In this document: positions 40,921 to 49,309 of the stretch, piece after piece
Position numbering within the stretch: the first letter of the stretch is position 1
Layout of the letters: each line of letters starts with the position of its first letter
Origin: DATAEY01 sp045805565
Lineage (GTDB): Bacteria > Actinomycetota > Thermoleophilia > Solirubrobacterales > Solirubrobacteraceae
Assembly (NCBI GenBank): GCA_045805565.1
Contig: JBJMKZ010000047.1
Span: 73,759-137,758 of the forward strand
Reading direction: 5' to 3'
Length of the DNA stretch: 64,000 nt
Translations under genes and position numbers: made by a program
Notes under the pieces: model-generated
The model's database searches: none
The model's input: only the letters and a program-made list of their open reading frames with translations
What the model was told of the DNA's origin: nothing

Positions 40921-42036
40921 ATGGCTGCCCGTCCCACCGGCGCGACGGTGCCCGAGCAGGGGCTTCTCAAAGCGGCTCGTGAGGGCGACGAGGACGCCTA
41001 CCGCGCGCTCGTCGAGTCCCATCGCCCGGAGCTCCACGCCCACTGCTACCGGATGCTCGGCTCCGTCCACGACGCCGAGGATGCGCTCCAGGAGGTGCTG
41101 CTTCGCGCCTGGCGCGGGCTGGCCCGGTTCGAGGGGCGCAGCTCGCTTCGGTCCTGGCTGTACACGATCGCCACCAACACCTGCCTGAACCTGATCGCCC
41201 GGCGGCCCAAGCGGGTGCTTCCCGTCGACTACGGCCCGGCTGCCGATCCCCACGACGGCCCCGGCGAGCCGCTGGTGGAGTCGGTGTGGCTGGAGCCCTA
41301 TCCGGACGAGCAGCTGGGCCTCGAGGACGGGCTCGCCGCGCCGGAGGCGCGCTACGAGCAGCATGAGAGCGTCGAGCTCGCCTTCATCGCCGCCCTGCAG
41401 CATCTCCCCGCCACCCAGCGCGCGGTGCTCATCCTGCGCGAAGTGCTCGGGTTCTCGGCCCGCGAGGCGGCCGAGTCGCTCGACACGACGGTCGCGTCGG
41501 TCAACAGCACCCTGCAGCGTGCGCGCCAGGCGGTCGAGGAGCGCCTTCCCGGGCGCAGCCAGCAGGCCACCCTGCGCTCGCTCGGCGACCAGCGGCTGTC
41601 CGAGATCGTCGACGGCTACGTCGACGCCTGGGAAAGGGGCGATGTCGACGCGGTCGTCTCGATGCTGGCCGAGGACGCCGCCTTCGCGATGCCACCCCTT
41701 CGGACCTGGTACCGCGGGCGCGACGCGCTCGCCGTCTTCCTGGCCGGCTGGCCGCTGTCCGGCGCCTGGCGGTGGCGTCACGTCCGGACCCGTGCCAACG
41801 GCCAGGAGGCGCTCGCCTTCTACAGCTGGGACCCCGGGGCGGGGACCCACCTTCCGTTCGCGCTCAACGTGCTCACCCTTCGCGGCCCGCTGATCAGCGA
41901 CGTCACCGCCTTCGTGACCCGCTCCACCCGACTACCGGAACGCGAGGTCTACGCGCGCTGGCCCGAGCAGCCCGCCGACCCCTCGAGGCTCGTGGGCTTC
42001 TTCGAGCGGTTCGGGCTCCCCGACCGGCTGGATTGA
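40921..42036 (+). CDS. ECF-type sigma factor with C-terminal SnoaL-like domain (SigX5/SigG-like)
   Basis: A 371-residue extracytoplasmic-function sigma factor. Region 2: AAREGDEDAYRALVESHRPE, YRMLGSVHDAEDALQEVLLR, LRSWLYTIATNTCLN (about residues 18-95). Region 4: LPATQRAVLILREVLGFSAR and LDTTVASVNSTLQRARQAVE (about 160-200). A SnoaL-like domain of about 130 residues follows (IVDGYVDAWERGDVDAVVSM ... WYRGRDALAVFLAGWPL). That layout is the SigX5/SigG/SigJ-type group, where the extra domain tunes activity in place of an anti-sigma factor. TAGTCT lies 9 bp before the ATG. No anti-sigma gene is adjacent, as expected. Confidence 0.9.
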   Translation: MAARPTGATVPEQGLLKAAREGDEDAYRALVESHRPELHAHCYRMLGSVHDAEDALQEVLLRAWRGLARFEGRSSLRSWLYTIATNTCLNLIARRPKRVLPVDYGPAADPHDGPGEPLVESVWLEPYPDEQLGLEDGLAAPEARYEQHESVELAFIAALQHLPATQRAVLILREVLGFSAREAAESLDTTVASVNSTLQRARQAVEERLPGRSQQATLRSLGDQRLSEIVDGYVDAWERGDVDAVVSMLAEDAAFAMPPLRTWYRGRDALAVFLAGWPLSGAWRWRHVRTRANGQEALAFYSWDPGAGTHLPFALNVLTLRGPLISDVTAFVTRSTRLPEREVYARWPEQPADPSRLVGFFERFGLPDRLD

Positions 42037-42079
42037 TCGGCAGGCTCGCCCGGGCGGCGTAGCCGGGGCCGCGCCGAGG

Positions 42080-42364
42080 TCAGCGCTTCTTGCCGCCGGT
42101 CCGGCGTCCGCCGGCGCGGCTGGCGACGGCCTTGCCGCTCTGCTTGGCGGCCGTGCCGGCCGCCTTGGCCGCGGACTTCGCGCCGCGGGTGACCGAGCCG
42201 GCGGCCTTCTGGGCCTGGCGGGCACTGCTCTTGGCGGCACGCGCTTGCCGCGTCGCCGCGGACTTCTTGCCCGATGACTGGGAGCGCGTTCTCTGCGCGT
42301 TGCGCTGCCTGGTTACGGCCGCCTTCTTGGCGGCGGCCTGTCGGTCTGCCTTGGTTTGTGCCAT
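42080..42364 (-). CDS. Lys/Ala/Arg-rich basic protein, nucleoid-type
   Basis: A 94-residue protein made mostly of Ala, Lys, Arg, Ser, Gln and Gly (KADRQAAAKKAAVTRQRNAQ, RQARAAKSSARQAQKAAG, AKSAAKAAGTAAKQSGKAVA). It has no cysteines, no aromatic residues and only one acidic residue, so it should bind nucleic acid or polyphosphate. It resembles the H1-like tails of actinobacterial nucleoid proteins but without a folded HU domain. CGGAGGTC precedes the ATG. It is on the opposite strand to the sigma-factor gene and converges on it. Confidence 0.7.
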   Translation of the reverse strand: MAQTKADRQAAAKKAAVTRQRNAQRTRSQSSGKKSAATRQARAAKSSARQAQKAAGSVTRGAKSAAKAAGTAAKQSGKAVASRAGGRRTGGKKR

Positions 42365-42463
42365 GCGACCTCCGTCGTCGGCGTTTCTCTCGGTGACGCT
42401 ACCCGGGGCAAGTGAAGGTCACACAGTGCGATTTCGCGCATACGTCGGCGCGCGGCCCGGGCA

Positions 42464-43936
42464 TCAGCCCGCCGCCATCCGACGGCGGGAGCTCTCGACC
42501 AGTACCGCCGCCGGCTGCTGGGTGGCCGCGCTGGTGGACAGCGTCCGGGGCATCAGCTCGACCGGGCGCCGAGAGCGGAACGTGGCGATCCCGAACCGCG
42601 CGACTGCGCGCCACCGCGTGCGGACCAGGCCCCGAGGGAGCGGCGGGGCCAGCCGATCGGGCTCCGGGGGATGGATCACGACGACCTCCGTGGTGGAGAT
42701 CGGGCCAGCGGTGGCGTCGCGGGCGCCGGGCCGGTAGAGGCGCAGCGGCTGATCGCCACTGGCGGGCGCGACGATGACCCGTGTGTCGCGCGGCCCGCCC
42801 AGGGCGGCGGCGACGCCCCGCCAGTCTGGTCGCTGCAGGTCCTCGCGGCTCGCGGTCAGCACCACGCTCAGGGTGAACAGGGCGCACAGCGCGCCCGCGG
42901 CCAGCAGCCCCATGCGACCCGCCCCCTGCGCTCCGAATCCCGCCGCGAACGCCGCGATCAGCGGGACGAGGGCCGGCAGGACGTTCCGATCGAGGAAATA
43001 GTCGACGCCCAAGCCGGCCAGGGCCAGGGCGCCCACGATCGCGATCGTCCCGATGGCGAGGGCGATCAGCCCGTTCCGGCGCTCGGCGCCATCCGCGCGC
43101 AGCGCGAGCAGCGTCAGCCCGACGCCCGCCAGCGCCGTCGTGGGCGCAACCAGCGCATCCACCTGGCCGGGGCCGCCTCCCACGAGGAAGTTCTGCCACA
43201 CGTCCTTGAGGCGCTCACCCAAGTCGATGGTGGCAATCCACCCCGCGTGCCCGGCGGTCGCCTGGGCGAGCGCCAGCGGCAGGACGGCGAGCCCGGTCGC
43301 GGTGGCGGTCGCGGCCGCCACCGCGACCCGCCGGCGCCGGCGCGAGCGCGCCAGCAGCCAGGCGGCCTCGGGGGCGATGACCAGGATGGCGAAGTAGTGG
43401 GAGACCAGCGCCAGCGCGGAGGAGAGCGCCCAGCCCACCAGGCCGTCGCGGGCCGGCCGCTCCAGCACTCGGATGAAGAAGAGGAACGACAGCGCGGCCG
43501 TCAAGACGAGCAGTGCGTAGGCGCGCGCCTCCTGCGAGTACCACACCAGCATCGGGCTGGTGGCGGTGAGAGCGCCGGCCACCACGGCCGCGCGCCGGGA
43601 GACCGGGAGGGCGGCGGCGTAGGCCACCGGAATCGTGGCGGTCCCGAACAGCGCCGACAGCGACCGCAGGCCGACCTCACCGGTGCCGAACACCTGCGAC
43701 CAGAACCAGGCGAGGAGGTAGTACAGCGGCGGTGTCGTCTCGCTGGCCGGGAGGAGGCTCAACGTCTGGAGCAGGCCCGGTCGCATGAGCTGCGCCGTCA
43801 CCGCCTCGTCCTGCCAGAAGCTCTGCACGTCGAGCGTCGAGAAGCGAAGGATCGCGGCCAGGGCGGTCAGGACGACGAGCCCTGGATGTCGGCGCAGCAC
43901 GGCGAGGACCCGCGCGGGGTGGAGCGCGACTCTCAC
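42464..43936 (-). CDS. GT-C fold glycosyltransferase (PMT/ArnT-like mannosyltransferase)
   Basis: A 490-residue polytopic protein. The first outer loop carries the catalytic-type acidic pair in LDVQSFWQDEAVTAQLMRPG, followed by TTPPLYYLLAWFWSQVFGTG and LRSLSALFGTATIPVAYAAA, all typical of dolichyl-phosphate-sugar-dependent GT-C enzymes. SPMLVWYSQEARAYALLVL is a second conserved piece. About ten hydrophobic segments are visible, and the last 120 residues form a soluble exterior domain. The start is GTG at 43936, with TACGAT 6 bp upstream. It probably moves a polyprenyl-linked sugar onto an envelope acceptor. Confidence 0.83.
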   Translation of the reverse strand: MRVALHPARVLAVLRRHPGLVVLTALAAILRFSTLDVQSFWQDEAVTAQLMRPGLLQTLSLLPASETTPPLYYLLAWFWSQVFGTGEVGLRSLSALFGTATIPVAYAAALPVSRRAAVVAGALTATSPMLVWYSQEARAYALLVLTAALSFLFFIRVLERPARDGLVGWALSSALALVSHYFAILVIAPEAAWLLARSRRRRRVAVAAATATATGLAVLPLALAQATAGHAGWIATIDLGERLKDVWQNFLVGGGPGQVDALVAPTTALAGVGLTLLALRADGAERRNGLIALAIGTIAIVGALALAGLGVDYFLDRNVLPALVPLIAAFAAGFGAQGAGRMGLLAAGALCALFTLSVVLTASREDLQRPDWRGVAAALGGPRDTRVIVAPASGDQPLRLYRPGARDATAGPISTTEVVVIHPPEPDRLAPPLPRGLVRTRWRAVARFGIATFRSRRPVELMPRTLSTSAATQQPAAVLVESSRRRMAAG

Positions 43937-44000
43937 GGGCGGATCGTAGGAACTGCGCGCGAGGACGACCGCTCGGATGCCGCTCAGCCGCTCTGAGCGC

Positions 44001-44789
44001 TCAGCGGTCGATCGTCTCTCGGGGGATTCTGTGGCGCCGGTACATCTCCGCCACCCACTCTCCGCCCGGCCGTCGAGCCAGCGGATCGAGGAACTCGCGC
44101 GCCTGCGCGGGCGGGTCCGTCACCGATGGGTACGGAAACTCGGGAGGAACGATCACGGGGTAGAAGAGCGCCGCAGCCGTGAGGTCGGCGACCGTGAAGG
44201 AGTCGCCGACCAGATACCCGCTCGGCTGGATCTCGTCCTCCAGCCGGTCCATGGCGGCCACGGTCTTCCGGCGACTCTGCTCCACCGCCCCGACGTTGAT
44301 CTCCAGCGCCCGCCGCATGCCCACGCGCAACAGCGGGAACGTGGCCCGGACCAGCATCCGCGCCGGGAGACGCTGACCGTGGGTGAACAGCGGGATGACC
44401 ACGTCGGGGTGGGCAAGCACCTCGTGATAGCCGGCGCGGCGGATGTGGGGTCCCAGCTCCTCGTCGAAGAACTCCTCCAGCTCGAGGGCCCGGCGCCGCT
44501 GCGACTCATCTCGGGGATACAGCGGACGCTGCGGCCAGCGCCGCTCGATCGCGGCGATGATCCGGGTGGAGTCGCCGATCGATCGGCCGTCGAGGGTGAG
44601 CACCGGTGTGGTGGCCGTGTCGCCCGTGAGCCGCCTGGCCTTGAGCGCGTGCAGCCCCGGAAGCAGCGAGCGGCGGAAGTGGGGGATGCGCTTGTGGTCC
44701 AGCGCCCAGCGCACCTTCTCGTTGTAGTGCGAGAGCTCGAGCTGCCACAGCACCGGAAGGCTGCCGCCGCTCCCGGGCGCCGTGGCCAA
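44001..44789 (-). CDS. Glutathione S-transferase-like protein
   Basis: A 262-residue GST-fold protein. The thioredoxin-like N-terminus reads VLWQLELSHYNEKVRWALDH, with Ser/Tyr where a catalytic residue lies, then TTPVLTLDGRSIGDSTRIIA (cis-Pro and the Ser-Thr gamma-glutamyl contact). The all-helical domain contains PSGYLVGDSFTVADLTAAAL, the N-capping box region of GSTs. Actinobacteria usually make mycothiol rather than glutathione, so the thiol partner may differ. The start is TTG at 44789 with GAGAGGG upstream; an internal GTG at VLWQ is the alternative. It follows the SDR gene by 12 bp on the same strand. Confidence 0.8.
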   Translation of the reverse strand: MATAPGSGGSLPVLWQLELSHYNEKVRWALDHKRIPHFRRSLLPGLHALKARRLTGDTATTPVLTLDGRSIGDSTRIIAAIERRWPQRPLYPRDESQRRRALELEEFFDEELGPHIRRAGYHEVLAHPDVVIPLFTHGQRLPARMLVRATFPLLRVGMRRALEINVGAVEQSRRKTVAAMDRLEDEIQPSGYLVGDSFTVADLTAAALFYPVIVPPEFPYPSVTDPPAQAREFLDPLARRPGGEWVAEMYRRHRIPRETIDR

Positions 44790-44801
44790 TCGGGGACCCT
44801 C

Positions 44802-45605
44802 TCAGCCCACCGGCCAGAACCGCCTAGCCAGCGGCAGCAGCACTGAGCGCGGCAGGTGCTGCCCATAGAGCGCGGCGATCTGGTTGATCGGCCCCGGGAC
44901 CACGACGCGCTCGCCCTGGTCGAGCCCGTTCACCGCGGCGCGTGCCACGGAGGAGGCCGACAGCCACAGGAACGAGGGGATGCGGTCGTCGGCGCCGCCG
45001 AACCCGCCGGCTTCCCCGAACTCGGTGCGGACCGGACCCGGACAGACCGCCGTGACGGTCACGCCGGTGCCGCGCAGCTCCTCGTGCAGCGCGTCGCTGA
45101 AGCTCAGCACGAACGCCTTCGAGGCACCGTAGGTGGCCTGAAACGGGACCGGCTGGAAGGCGATCAGGGACCCGACGTTGAGCACCGCGCCCCGGCCGCG
45201 GTCGAGCATGTCGGGCAGGAGCTTGCTCGAGAGGCCCACGACCGCCTCGCAGTTGGTGCGCACCATCGAGGCCTCGTGCCCGCCGTCGAGCTCCACGAAC
45301 CGACCGCCGCTGCCGAATCCGGCGTTGTTGACGAGCACCTCGACGATCAGCCCTCGTTCCTCCAGCTCGTCGACCAAGCGGTCGCGGGGGCGCTGCTCGG
45401 AGACGTCGGCGGCGATCGTCTCCGCGCGAACTCCACAGCCGGCCTCGAGCTCCTCGGCGAGGTCGCGAAGGCGCTCCTCCCGCCGAGCCACCAGGCTTAC
45501 TCCGTGACCGCGCCGGGCCAGCTCACGGGCGATCTCCGCCCCGATCCCCGACGACGCGCCCGTGATCAGGCAGGTGGAGCGGGGGCTCGGCTCGGGGAGG
45601 GCCAT
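44802..45605 (-). CDS. Short-chain dehydrogenase/reductase
   Basis: A 267-residue SDR. The cofactor loop is TGASSGIGAEIARELARRG, with VARREER after strand 2 suggesting NADP. LVNNAGFG, the catalytic Ser in NVGSLIAFQP and the pair Tyr/Lys in YGASKAFVLSFSDAL follow. VCPGPVRTEF is the usual late loop. The ATG at 45605 is where the fold begins; the longer frame overlaps the upstream epimerase. It is the middle gene of three on this strand (epimerase, SDR, GST) with gaps of 4 and 12 bp, so they are likely one operon. Confidence 0.9.
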   Translation of the reverse strand: MALPEPSPRSTCLITGASSGIGAEIARELARRGHGVSLVARREERLRDLAEELEAGCGVRAETIAADVSEQRPRDRLVDELEERGLIVEVLVNNAGFGSGGRFVELDGGHEASMVRTNCEAVVGLSSKLLPDMLDRGRGAVLNVGSLIAFQPVPFQATYGASKAFVLSFSDALHEELRGTGVTVTAVCPGPVRTEFGEAGGFGGADDRIPSFLWLSASSVARAAVNGLDQGERVVVPGPINQIAALYGQHLPRSVLLPLARRFWPVG

Positions 45606-45609
45606 CTGG

Positions 45610-46719
45610 TCAGATCCCCGCGAGCACTCGCCGGCCAGCCAGACGCTGGCCGAGGCGCACCGGCAGCAGCAGCCCGAGCCGCGAGGCGGCACCCAACCCG
45701 CGTGAGAGCGTGCTGAAGAAGGACGACTCCTCGGATCCGAACGCGCCCTGCCGCATTAGCTCCTGATACCACTCGACCGTGTCACGCAGGGTCTGCGTGA
45801 GCGGACGGGCTCGATAGCCCAGCTCACGTTCGGCCTTGCGCGAGGAGAAGCGCCAATCCTGGGCCATCAGCTCGTAGCCCTCGGCCGACATCGGGCCCGG
45901 AACGTCGAGCGCCTCCCGTACCCGCGCCAGGCGCGCGATCTGGGGCGGCATGACGACGATCGGACGACGGACCCCTGAGACGCGGGCGACCCGGTCGACG
46001 AGTTCCGGCCATCTCAGGTTCTCGCCCCCCAGGATGTAGCGCTCACCCGGCGACCCGCGATCGCCAGCCAGCAGGTGCCCGCGGGCGGCGTCCTCCACGT
46101 CGACGAAGTTCATCGGAGCGTCGATGACCCCCGGCAGCCGGCCGCGAAGGTAGTTGCCCACGATGCGGGTGGAGGTCTCACCCGGCAGGGAGCGATTTAC
46201 CGGCACGCCGAGCACGTACGCGGGGTTGACGATCACCACCTCCACCCCGTGCCGCTCGCCGGCCTCGCGCGCCGCCTCCTCGCCTTCGTGCTTGGAGTCG
46301 GCATACGTGAGGCCGAGCCAGTCGTCGGGGTACCGGCGGTCTTCGTCGGCCGGGCGAACCCTCTCGGCTGGCCCGATGGCCGAGACCGTGGACGTGATGA
46401 CCACCCGTCGCACGCCCGCGGCCGCCGCCGCCTCGACCACCACCCTGGGCGCCCGGGCGTTGATCCGCCACACGGTGTCGGTGGGGGTCGAACCGACGAG
46501 GCCGGCGGTGTGGAACAGCACCTCGATCCCCTTCAGCGCGCGGCGCATCCCGCGGTAGTCGAGGACGTCCGTCTTGGCGCGGCGGAAGCCGATGCCCTCG
46601 AGCGCCTTGAGCCGCTCGGGGTCGCGATACGTCACGCGCACCTCGTCTTCGCGTTCGCTCAGCAGCCGGGCGACATGTGCGCCCAGGAAACCGGTGGCCC
46701 CGGAAACGCAGGTCCTCAT
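45610..46719 (-). CDS. NAD-dependent epimerase/dehydratase (dihydroflavonol-reductase/HpnA-like)
   Basis: A 369-residue extended SDR. The NAD(P) motif is MRTCVSGATGFLGAHVARLL at the very N-terminus. VLFHTAGLVG, VVITSTVSAIG, the catalytic pair Tyr/Lys in YADSKHEGEEAA and VIVNPAYVLG follow in the usual order. FVDVEDAARGHLLA and YILGGENLRWPELVDRVARV are family hallmarks of hopanoid-associated (HpnA) and flavonol-reductase-like members. ATG 46719 has TAGGAGA upstream. It heads the three-gene operon with the SDR and GST genes. The substrate is unknown. Confidence 0.88.
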   Translation of the reverse strand: MRTCVSGATGFLGAHVARLLSEREDEVRVTYRDPERLKALEGIGFRRAKTDVLDYRGMRRALKGIEVLFHTAGLVGSTPTDTVWRINARAPRVVVEAAAAAGVRRVVITSTVSAIGPAERVRPADEDRRYPDDWLGLTYADSKHEGEEAAREAGERHGVEVVIVNPAYVLGVPVNRSLPGETSTRIVGNYLRGRLPGVIDAPMNFVDVEDAARGHLLAGDRGSPGERYILGGENLRWPELVDRVARVSGVRRPIVVMPPQIARLARVREALDVPGPMSAEGYELMAQDWRFSSRKAERELGYRARPLTQTLRDTVEWYQELMRQGAFGSEESSFFSTLSRGLGAASRLGLLLPVRLGQRLAGRRVLAGI

Positions 46720-46925
46720 CGACGATCTCCTACCCACGGGCCTGGATCTGCAACACCGCTCCCGGTCAACTCCACGGCCGCCCGACGGCGGATTTCTCGC
46801 GGCGGTCGGCGGTTAGACTCACCCTCCGGCCACAGGCAACCGCGCCCCATCGCGTCTTGGGCCCCGGCGCACGCGCCCGCCCGAAGACACGCACAGCGCG
46901 GCTCGGCAGACGACGAGGAGGAACG

Positions 46926-48470
46926 ATGGCGACCGTACACGAGGTGCAGAGCGGGACCGACGGCGCCGGCCCGGACGCCACCTTCAGCGTCGACAACCCG
47001 GCGACCGCGGAGACGATCGCCGAGCTTCCAGCCCTGACCTATCAGCAGGTCGTCGGCCTCGTCGAGCGGGCGCGCGCCGCACAGCCGGCCTGGGAGGCGC
47101 TCGGCTTCGATGGTCGCGCGCGGCTGATGCGCGAGATGCGCCGATGGCTCGTCGCCAACCGCCGGCGGGTCATCGACAGGCTGAGCGAGGAGAACGGCAA
47201 GTCGTGGGACGACTCGCAGATAGAGGTCTTCTACTGCGCCGATGCCCTGGGCTTCTGGGCGAAGAAGGCGAGCAGGTATCTGGCCGACGAACGGGTGCGC
47301 CCGCACTCGCCGCTCCTCATCGGGCGCCGCCTGATCAACCGCTACCGCCCCTACGGCGTGGTGGGGGTGATCGGGCCTTGGAACTATCCGTTGATCAACA
47401 ACTTCGGTGACGCGATCCCCGCGTTGATGGCGGGCAACACCGTGGTGTTGAAGCCGAGCCAGCTGACCCCTCTGAGCTCGCTGCTCATGGAAGAGGGGCT
47501 GCGCGAGGTCGGGGTGTCCGACGACGTGTTCAGGGTCGCGACCGGCAGCGGCGGCGAAGTGGGCAAGGCGCTCGTCGAGAACGTCGACATGCTGCACTTC
47601 ACCGGCTCGACCGACATCGGGCGCAAGCTCGCCGGCCAGGCGGCAGAGCGCCTGCTCCCGCTGACGCTCGAGCTGGGCGGCAACGATCCGATGATCGTGC
47701 TGGAGGATGCGAACCTCGAGCGAGCCGCCAATTCCGCCGTCTGGGGCGCCATGCAGAACGGCGGCCAGACCTGCATCTCCGTCGAGCGCATCTACGTCGA
47801 GGGCGAGGCCTACGAGCCGTTCGTGCAGAAGGTGGTGCAGAAGGTGGCTGCGCTGCGCCAGGGTCCACCCGGCGGCCCCGGTGCCGTGGACATCGGCGCG
47901 GTCACCTCTCCGGAGCAGGTCGACATCCTCGAGGAGCACGTCCGTGACGCCGTGGACAAGGGTGCCAAGGTCGAGGTGGGCGGAAAGCGCGGGGCGGGGC
48001 CGGGACGGTTCTTCACCCCCACGGTCCTCACCAACGTCGACCACTCGATGAAGGTGATGAGCGACGAGACGTTCGGGCCGACCCTGCCGATCATGCGGGT
48101 GGAGAACGCCGACGAGGCGGTCCGTCTCGCCAACGACTCCAACTACGGGCTCGACTCGAGCGTCTTCGCCAAGGATCCCGCGCGGGCCGAGCAGGTCGCC
48201 CGGCGCATCGAGGCTGGCGCGTCCGTCGTCAATGACGCGCTGGCGAACTACTTCGCCATGGAGATCCCGATCGGAGGCGCGAAGGACTCGGGCCTGGGCG
48301 CCCGCCACGGCCGGGTCGGGATCCAGAAGTACTGCCAGCGCCAGAATCTCGTGGTGACCCGCTTCGGCCTCGATCGGGAGCTCTACCACTTCCCCTACTC
48401 GAGACGCACCTCGAAACTGCTCGAGTGGGCGATCGTTCTGCTCTACGGTCGCGGCGCCCGCAAGCGCTGA
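46926..48470 (+). CDS. Aldehyde dehydrogenase
   Basis: A 514-residue NAD(P)-dependent aldehyde dehydrogenase. YGVVGVIGPWNYPLIN holds the oxyanion Asn, VVLKPSQLTPLSS binds the cofactor, FTGSTDIGRKLAGQ is the Rossmann turn, LTLELGGNDPMIVLEDA carries the general-base Glu, and GGQTCISVERIYV carries the catalytic Cys. The C-terminal part (AKDPARAEQVARRIEAGASVV and on) is standard. It is a little longer at the C-terminus than fatty-aldehyde members and ends in a basic tail with a hydrophobic patch (LLEWAIVLLYGRGARKR), which could touch the membrane. GACGAGGAGGA precedes the ATG. Confidence 0.93.
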   Translation: MATVHEVQSGTDGAGPDATFSVDNPATAETIAELPALTYQQVVGLVERARAAQPAWEALGFDGRARLMREMRRWLVANRRRVIDRLSEENGKSWDDSQIEVFYCADALGFWAKKASRYLADERVRPHSPLLIGRRLINRYRPYGVVGVIGPWNYPLINNFGDAIPALMAGNTVVLKPSQLTPLSSLLMEEGLREVGVSDDVFRVATGSGGEVGKALVENVDMLHFTGSTDIGRKLAGQAAERLLPLTLELGGNDPMIVLEDANLERAANSAVWGAMQNGGQTCISVERIYVEGEAYEPFVQKVVQKVAALRQGPPGGPGAVDIGAVTSPEQVDILEEHVRDAVDKGAKVEVGGKRGAGPGRFFTPTVLTNVDHSMKVMSDETFGPTLPIMRVENADEAVRLANDSNYGLDSSVFAKDPARAEQVARRIEAGASVVNDALANYFAMEIPIGGAKDSGLGARHGRVGIQKYCQRQNLVVTRFGLDRELYHFPYSRRTSKLLEWAIVLLYGRGARKR

Positions 48471-48536
48471 ATCGCATCCGCCCCGTAGGCCCGCTGAGGC
48501 GGGTTTGCGCCAGGCGTCGTCGGCGACAATCGGGGG

Positions 48537-49229
48537 ATGCGCCGGTTCACCTGGTCGCTGTTCGCAGTCGGGGCACTGGCGGCCTTCTCGATCCGTCACC
48601 ACCACGTCCATGGGCCGGCCATCGGGTACGCCGGCTTGGCGCTGGCCGCCGCGGCAAGCTGGGTGGGCCTGCCGGGTCCCGGCGAGGCGGCCCTGATCGC
48701 CGCCGGGGTGCTCGCCGCTCACGATCGATTGGACATCGGCGCGGTCGTGGTCGTCTCCTGGCTCGGCGCGTCGGTCGGAGGTATGACCGGCTGGGCGTTC
48801 GGGCTCGCGGCGGGGCGTCCGGTCTTCGAGTCCCGGGGACCGCTTCGCAACGCACGGCTCCGTCTCCTGGCGCTGGGGGATCGGCTCTTCGCTCGTTTCG
48901 GAATGATCGCCGTGTTCCTGACGCCGTCGTGGATCGCCGGCATTCACCGCATGCCCTGGACCCGCTACCTGCCGGCCAATGCGATGTCTGCACTGGTCTG
49001 GGCCCTGCTGGTCGGGCTGGGAGCGTTCTTCGCCGGACCCGCGATCGCCCACCTGTTCAGCGACCACGGCTGGTGGGCCAGCGCGCTGATCGGCGCCGTC
49101 GTCCTCGCAGCGCTCGCGCTGGAACGCCGGCGACGAGCCGCCAGACCGCAGGCGTCCCGACGCCGAAGTTGGAGCCCTCGAAGGCGCGGGGCCGCGCGAC
49201 CGGAGAGTCGAACCAGGCGCGGATCCTGA
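48537..49229 (+). CDS. DedA-like membrane protein
   Basis: A 230-residue protein with five or six hydrophobic segments: WSLFAVGALAAFSI, AIGYAGLALAAAASWVG, the LPGPGEAALIAAGVLAAH reentrant region, IGAVVVVSWLGASVGGMTGW, FFAGPAIAHLF and the last WASALIGAVVLAALALE. The piece ARFGMIAVFLTPSWIAGIHR occupies the place of the DedA motif F-x-x-R-[FL]-x-P-x-x-R, but lacks the first Arg, so it is a divergent member. The last 40 residues are Arg-rich. DedA proteins flip lipids. Close spacing to the aldehyde dehydrogenase is not enough to claim an operon. Confidence 0.65.
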   Translation: MRRFTWSLFAVGALAAFSIRHHHVHGPAIGYAGLALAAAASWVGLPGPGEAALIAAGVLAAHDRLDIGAVVVVSWLGASVGGMTGWAFGLAAGRPVFESRGPLRNARLRLLALGDRLFARFGMIAVFLTPSWIAGIHRMPWTRYLPANAMSALVWALLVGLGAFFAGPAIAHLFSDHGWWASALIGAVVLAALALERRRRAARPQASRRRSWSPRRRGAARPESRTRRGS

Positions 49230-49309
49230 GAGCCCGCTGCGCACGCACTCGCCGGCCCACCTCATACGGTGGGCTCGCGCGGGGCGATGAGTGGACTTAT
49301 GCTCGCCGT

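Noticed and set aside
42399..43199. Second open frame inside the GT-C glycosyltransferase gene, same strand
   Set aside because: It is a shifted reading of the GT gene with Arg/Ala/Gly-rich product and no family features.
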